Positions 42,291 to 45,566 of a stretch of DNA of 45,566 nt are shown in pieces (position 1 is the first letter of the stretch; each line of letters starts with the position of its first letter). Below the pieces are notes generated by a model that ran no database searches, had not been told where the DNA came from, and saw nothing but the letters and a program-made list of their open reading frames with translations. Source of the DNA: Mycobacterium intermedium (lineage in GTDB: Bacteria; Actinomycetota; Actinomycetes; Mycobacteriales; Mycobacteriaceae). Location: the NCBI RefSeq assembly GCF_002086275.1, contig NZ_MVHT01000051.1:1-45566 (forward strand), read 5' to 3'. The position numbers and the translations under genes were made by a program.

Positions 42291-43703
42291 TCAGTCCAGA
42301 TCGTCGTGTGCCATCAGGCGGCGGGCGGCCTCGGTGATCGAACCCGACAACGACGGGTAAACGGCCAGTGTCTGCGCCAACTCGTTGACCGTGATGCGGT
42401 TTTGCACGGCCACGGCGATGGGCAGGATCAGCTCCGAGGCGATCGGGGCCACCACCACGCCGCCGATCACGACACCGGTGGACTGCCGGCAGAAGATTTT
42501 CACGAAGCCCTGCCGCAAGCCGGACATCTTGGCGCGGGCGTTGGTGCGCAGCGGCAGCATGATGGTGCGGGCGCTGAACTGTCCCTCGTCGATCGCCTTC
42601 TGGGTGACCCCGACGGCGGCGATCTCCGGTCGGGTGAAAACCGTGGCGGCGACCGTTCGCAGCCGGATCGGGCTCACCCCCTCGCCCAGGGCGTGATACA
42701 TCGCGATCCGGCCCTGCATCGCGGCGACGGAGGCCAGCAGCAGCAGGCCGGTACAGTCGCCGGCGGCGTAGATGCCGGGGACCGATGTGCGCGACACCCT
42801 GTCCACCTTCAGGTACTCGCCAGGCTCGATGTCGATGCCAACCCGCTCCAGGCCCAGGCCGCTGGTGTTGGGCACCGAACCGATCGTCATCAGCGCGTGG
42901 CTGCCTTCGACGGTGCGGCCGTCGGTCATCGTCACCAGCACGCCGGTGTCGGTGCGGGTGACCGATTCGGCCCGGGCGTTCTTGAACAGCTGCACGCCGC
43001 GTTCGGCGAACGACTCCTCCAGGACCGCCGCGGCGTCGGCGTCCTCGTACGGGAGCACGCGGTCACGGCTGGCCGCGACCGTCACCGGTACGCCCAATTC
43101 GGTGTAGGCGTGCACGAACTCGGCGCCGGTGACGCCGGAGCCCACCACGATCAGGTGTTCGGGCAGCTTCTTCAGGTCATAGAGCTGGCGCCAGGTGAGG
43201 ATCCGCTCGCCGTCGGGTTGGGCCGTCGGCATGATGCGCGGGCTGGCGCCGGTGGCGATGAGCACGACGTCGGCGTCATGTTCGGTGACGGAGCCGTCGT
43301 CGCCGGTCGCGCGGACCCGGTGTCGGGCCAGGCCGGGCCTGGGGTCGACCAGCTCGCCGCGCCCGGCGACGATCTTGACGCCGACGCTGCGCAGCTGCGT
43401 GGCGATGTCGGCGGACTGTTCGGCGGCCAACCGGCGGACCCGGGCATGGATCTGCGGGAGGGAAAGCTTGGCGTCGTCGATGGCGATGTCGAAGCCGAGC
43501 CGCGGCGCCCGACGTAGTTCGGTGCGCAGCCAGGTCGAGGCGATGAACGTTTTGGACGGCACGCAGTCGTCCAAGACGGCGGCTCCGCCGATGCCCTCGG
43601 AGTCGATGACCGTGACTTTGGTTGTATCGGGGTGCGAGGTGGCGGCGACCAACGCGGCCTCGTAGCCGGCCGGGCCTCCACCGATGATCACGATGCGAGT
43701 CAC
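42291..43703 (-). CDS. lpdA: Flavoprotein quinone reductase LpdA (lipoamide dehydrogenase-like)
   Basis: From GTG 43703 the product has 470 residues. It is built as a pyridine nucleotide-disulfide oxidoreductase with FAD (I-I-G-G-G-P-A-G-Y-E-A-A) and NAD(P) (V-V-G-S-G-V-T-G-A-E-F) loops. It is not a true lipoamide dehydrogenase: the redox motif C-x-x-x-x-C is reduced to a single Cys (G-G-A-A-V-L-D-D-C-V-P-S-K). This agrees with published work showing Rv3303c LpdA is an NAD(P)H:quinone reductase. Homology sets the start; GTG 43706 is directly adjacent and cannot be excluded. The open frame to 44285 is antisense to Rv3304. Confidence 0.94.
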   Translation of the reverse strand: MTRIVIIGGGPAGYEAALVAATSHPDTTKVTVIDSEGIGGAAVLDDCVPSKTFIASTWLRTELRRAPRLGFDIAIDDAKLSLPQIHARVRRLAAEQSADIATQLRSVGVKIVAGRGELVDPRPGLARHRVRATGDDGSVTEHDADVVLIATGASPRIMPTAQPDGERILTWRQLYDLKKLPEHLIVVGSGVTGAEFVHAYTELGVPVTVAASRDRVLPYEDADAAAVLEESFAERGVQLFKNARAESVTRTDTGVLVTMTDGRTVEGSHALMTIGSVPNTSGLGLERVGIDIEPGEYLKVDRVSRTSVPGIYAAGDCTGLLLLASVAAMQGRIAMYHALGEGVSPIRLRTVAATVFTRPEIAAVGVTQKAIDEGQFSARTIMLPLRTNARAKMSGLRQGFVKIFCRQSTGVVIGGVVVAPIASELILPIAVAVQNRITVNELAQTLAVYPSLSGSITEAARRLMAHDDLD

Positions 43704-43802
43704 CACAGGCCCTAACCTAGCCCGGCGGCTGGGAAAGCGCTTAGCGCCGCGCAGTGGGCTAGGTCGCACCCGCAGGTGTCCGCAGGTGGCAGGCCAGCTT
43801 GC

Positions 43803-43833
43803 GGCCGGCAGTTCGGCCGGCAGTTCGGCCGGA
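43803..43833. repeat. 12-bp tandem repeat upstream of the Rv3304 orthologue
   Basis: GGCCGGCAGTTC occurs twice (43803-43814, 43815-43826) plus a partial copy, 25 bases before the predicted -10 box of the downstream gene. Confidence 0.65.
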
Positions 43834-43858
43834 GACAGGTGCGTGGCGGCGTGTTGTC

Positions 43859-43864
43859 TAAGAT
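43859..43864 (+). promoter_or_regulatory. -10 element for leaderless Rv3304 orthologue
   Basis: TAAGAT fits TANNNT and ends six bases before GTG 43871; no ribosome-binding sequence is present. Confidence 0.45.
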
Positions 43865-43870
43865 TTCTCC

Positions 43871-44350
43871 GTGCCGCTATATGCCGCTTACGGGTCGAAC
43901 ATGCATCCCGAGCAGATGCTGCAGCGCGCACCCCACTCGCCGATGGCCGGAACGGGCTGGTTACACGGTTGGCGGCTGACATTCGGCGGCGAGGACATCG
44001 GCTGGGAAGGGGCCCTGGCCACGATCGTCGAGGATCCGGACTCCAAGGTGTTCGTCGTCCTCTACGACATGACGCCGGCCGACGAGGCGAACCTGGACCG
44101 CTGGGAGGGGTCCGAGTTCGGCGTGCACAAGAAGATCCGCTGCCGCGTCGAGCGACTTTCCAGTGACACCACCACCGATCCAGTCCTGGCCTGGCTTTAC
44201 GTGCTGGACGCCTGGGAGGGCGGGCTGCCGTCGGCGCGGTATTTAGGGGTGATGGCCGACGCCGCCGAGATCGCGGGTGCCCCACCCGAATACGTCCACG
44301 ACCTGCGCACCCGCCCCTCCCGCAACATCGGCCCCGGCACGCCCACCTAG
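43871..44350 (+). CDS. Gamma-glutamylcyclotransferase-fold protein (Rv3304 orthologue)
   Basis: The 159-residue protein starts M-P-L-Y-A-A-Y-G-S-N-M, the diagnostic Y-G-S-N loop of the GGCT/AIG2 fold. The conserved acidic residue follows in L-D-R-W-E-G. The enzymatic substrate in mycobacteria is not known. GTG 43871 gives the family length and seems to be leaderless. It is divergent from lpdA and convergent with the amiA1 fragment. Between those two convergent genes sits the inverted-repeat-flanked DUF559 cassette. Confidence 0.92.
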   Translation: MPLYAAYGSNMHPEQMLQRAPHSPMAGTGWLHGWRLTFGGEDIGWEGALATIVEDPDSKVFVVLYDMTPADEANLDRWEGSEFGVHKKIRCRVERLSSDTTTDPVLAWLYVLDAWEGGLPSARYLGVMADAAEIAGAPPEYVHDLRTRPSRNIGPGTPT

Positions 44351-44366
44351 CCTGCTCTGGCGCCCT

Positions 44367-44389
44367 CGCTCGCTATAGCGCCGCGAGCG
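44367..44389 (+). terminator. Hairpin after the Rv3304 orthologue, straddling the left repeat
   Basis: CGCTCGC (44367-44373) pairs with GCGAGCG (44383-44389) over a 9-base loop. The second arm is the outer end of the left inverted repeat. A 10-bp palindrome (CGCTATAGCG, 44371-44380) directly abuts the repeat. It may serve as a terminator, though no U run follows. Confidence 0.45.
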
Positions 44390-44436
44390 CGCCCATTTGT
44401 ACGCGTTTTAGCCCCAAAACCCGGCATTTTGCGGAC
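44381..44436 (+). repeat. Left inverted repeat of the DUF559 cassette
   Basis: This 56-bp sequence matches the reverse complement of 45371-45426 at 47 of 56 positions (counted by eye). The outer 24 bases are identical, six inner bases differ as a block, and the remaining 26 bases have three mismatches. It ends 14 bases before the first start codon of the enclosed gene. Confidence 0.9.
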
Positions 44437-44450
44437 CCTCGTCAGGTGAT

Positions 44451-45368
44451 TTGCTTGCGCCGCACGTCGCCCTCACGATTGCTCGCGTGCACACGGAGCT
44501 CCGTCGCCTACTCCAGGAGCAGGGTGGGGTCGTCACCGCTGCGCAGGCGTTGACGTACCTAACCCGTCGCGGCCTTGAGGCAAAGGTGAAAAGCGGTGCA
44601 CTGCGGAAGGTCTTGCATGGCGTCTATGGCGTCGGCAACGTGACCACCAGTCTGAAACTGCGCGGCCTGGACTTGGTGACGGGTACCACGGTCGCTGTTT
44701 GCATGGGTACCGCCGCTGCCACCTACGGCTTCGACACGGAGCGAACCACGAGTGTGCACGTGCTGAACCCCGATGGTCGTCGTCTTCGTTCGTCCGCTGG
44801 CGTGGTGGTGCATCGTCGCCAGGGCACACCGCTGACCGTCGTCCGGGGAAGGCCCGCAACCACCCCACCGTGGACCGCAATCGAAATTGCCCGCAGTTTG
44901 CGCCGGCCTCGGGCGCTGGCGACGCTGGATGCCGCGTTGCGTAGCGGTACATGTCTCCGCTATGAGCTTGAGCGGGCTATCGAGCTACAGGCAGGCCGCC
45001 GCGGTATTGCCACCGTCCGCGAATTGTTCCCCCTAGCGTCACCGCTGGCCGAGTCTCCTATGGAAAGTGAGGCACGCCTGGTCATGATCGACGGCGGCCT
45101 GCCGCCGCCGGTGCTGCAATACGAGCTTGTTGACCTGCAGGGACGCGTCTGGCGGTTGGATTTCGCATGGCCCGAACATCGAGTCGCGGCCGAATACGAG
45201 GGCGTCGACTGGCACACCTCACCGGATGCATTTCGTCGGGACCGCAAAAGGGCGGCGGCCGTGGGCGATCTGGGCTGGGTGGTCGTGCCCATCATCGCCG
45301 AGGATGTCAGGCATCGACCGGCGGAACTGGTCGCGCGGATCAACCAACGCCTAGTCCGCGCCGCGTGA
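44451..45368 (+). CDS. AbiEi-like winged-helix / DUF559 (Vsr-type nuclease fold) protein
   Basis: The product has 305 residues from TTG 44451, or 293 from GTG 44487 (V-H-T-E-L-R-R-L-L), which better fits the family. The N-terminal ~60 residues form an AbiEi-like winged helix (G-G-V-V-T-A-A-Q-A-L). The C-terminal ~100 residues have the DUF559 PD-(D/E)XK pattern: E-S-E-A-R, then W-R-L-D-F-A-W-P, then V-A-A-E-Y-E-G-V-D-W-H. Acidic residues are in place, so a nuclease fold is likely but activity is unproven. The family is expanded in mycobacteria; AbiEi proteins are antitoxins for AbiEii nucleotidyltransferases (MenAT systems). No toxin gene lies beside it. Inverted repeats flank it within 14 and 2 bases. 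Its GC content seems lower than that of its neighbours. Confidence 0.82.
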   Translation: MLAPHVALTIARVHTELRRLLQEQGGVVTAAQALTYLTRRGLEAKVKSGALRKVLHGVYGVGNVTTSLKLRGLDLVTGTTVAVCMGTAAATYGFDTERTTSVHVLNPDGRRLRSSAGVVVHRRQGTPLTVVRGRPATTPPWTAIEIARSLRRPRALATLDAALRSGTCLRYELERAIELQAGRRGIATVRELFPLASPLAESPMESEARLVMIDGGLPPPVLQYELVDLQGRVWRLDFAWPEHRVAAEYEGVDWHTSPDAFRRDRKRAAAVGDLGWVVVPIIAEDVRHRPAELVARINQRLVRAA

Positions 45369-45370
45369 GC

Positions 45371-45426
45371 GTCCGCAAATTGCCAGGTTTCGGGGCATTT
45401 TTGCGTACAAATGGGCGCGCTCGCGG
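45371..45426 (-). repeat. Right inverted repeat of the DUF559 cassette
   Basis: Inverted partner of 44381-44436. It starts two bases after the cassette gene stop and ends eight bases before the stop of the convergent amiA1 fragment. Internally it has its own imperfect hairpin (CGCAAA..TGCC against GGCA..TTTGCG), like a palindromic repeat element; the left copy has lost one arm of this. Confidence 0.9.
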
Positions 45427-45434
45427 TCGTTACT

Positions 45435-45566
45435 TTAGAACTGCGCCGCCTGCTCGATGAGATTGACCATCACCCGCACCCCAATGCCCAGCGCCCGCTC
45501 GTCGAGGTCGAACGTCGGCTGGTGCAGATCCAGCTGCGGCCCCTCCCCCGACCACACCCCCAGGCG
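45435..45566 (-). CDS. amiA1: C-terminal end of an M20-family amidohydrolase (AmiA1/Rv3305c), cut by the window edge
   Basis: The last 43 codons are present, reading R-L-G-V-W-S-G-E-G-P-Q-L-D-L-H-Q-P-T-F-D and ending E-Q-A-A-Q-F. The sequence P-x-F-D-x-D-E-R-A-L-x-x-G-V near the end is typical of M20 peptidase/N-acyl-amino-acid amidohydrolases. The position next to Rv3304 supports Rv3305c. The gene continues beyond the window. The call rests on a short stretch and on gene order. Confidence 0.8.
   Translation of the reverse strand, partial: RLGVWSGEGPQLDLHQPTFDLDERALGIGVRVMVNLIEQAAQF

Noticed and set aside
43704..44285. 194-residue N-terminal extension of LpdA
   Set aside because: It runs antisense to the Rv3304 orthologue and is Arg/Pro/Ser-rich; the FAD loop directly follows GTG 43703.

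Overview
The window is chromosomal DNA of a slow-growing Mycobacterium. It is very GC-rich and gene-dense. It carries a PE_PGRS gene, a PPE gene, and an almost unbroken run of genes in the order of M. tuberculosis H37Rv Rv3273 to Rv3305c (order recalled from memory). The PE_PGRS gene argues against the M. avium complex and fits the M. kansasii / M. marinum / M. szulgai side of the genus, but I cannot name the species. I see no rRNA, tRNA, CRISPR array, prophage or classical insertion sequence.

Layout. 0.4-2.6 kb: a SulP anion transporter fused to a beta-carbonic anhydrase (Rv3273). 2.7-5.9 kb: a three-gene, translationally overlapped signalling operon not known to me at this place in M. tuberculosis: a receiver-PP2C phosphatase, a CHASE3 histidine kinase and a single-domain receiver. 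6.2-11.2 kb: fadE25, purE, purK, a GtrA-like membrane protein, a PH-domain protein and birA. 11.5-15.2 kb: an inserted PE_PGRS gene with internal duplications and a one-base frameshift. 15.3-21.6 kb: the acyl-CoA carboxylase block (accD5, accE5, maf, an FMN split-barrel protein, sseA, a SufE-like protein, accA3). BirA biotinylates AccA3, so the ligase, biotin carrier and carboxyltransferase are close together.

21.9-25.2 kb is the SigF stress locus: a STAS-domain protein (putative anti-anti-sigma factor) convergent with sigF, then rsbW/usfX, usfY, a holin-like membrane protein and a further small membrane protein. Very good SigF-type promoters precede rsbW and the small membrane protein. A one-mismatch candidate precedes the PP2C/kinase operon 17 kb away. 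Together they suggest a SigF partner-switching circuit whose phosphatase input is itself under SigF control. 25.6-32.6 kb: a TetR regulator, the helicase Lhr, the DNA glycosylase Nei2 and the lipoprotein esterase LpqC. The lat-lrpA-pcd block of M. tuberculosis is absent.

32.7-36.6 kb is an inserted stretch with a metallo-beta-lactamase-fold hydrolase, a PPE protein, an orphan PstS lipoprotein and a small secreted DUF732 protein. 36.7-44.4 kb: atsB, a pseudouridine synthase, glpD2, lpdA and Rv3304; phoY1 is missing. At 44.38-45.43 kb a gene for an AbiEi/DUF559-type protein is tightly bracketed by 56-bp inverted repeats and sits exactly between Rv3304 and the truncated amiA1 (Rv3305c). It looks like a one-gene mobile cassette and, with the SigF circuit, is the most interesting item here.
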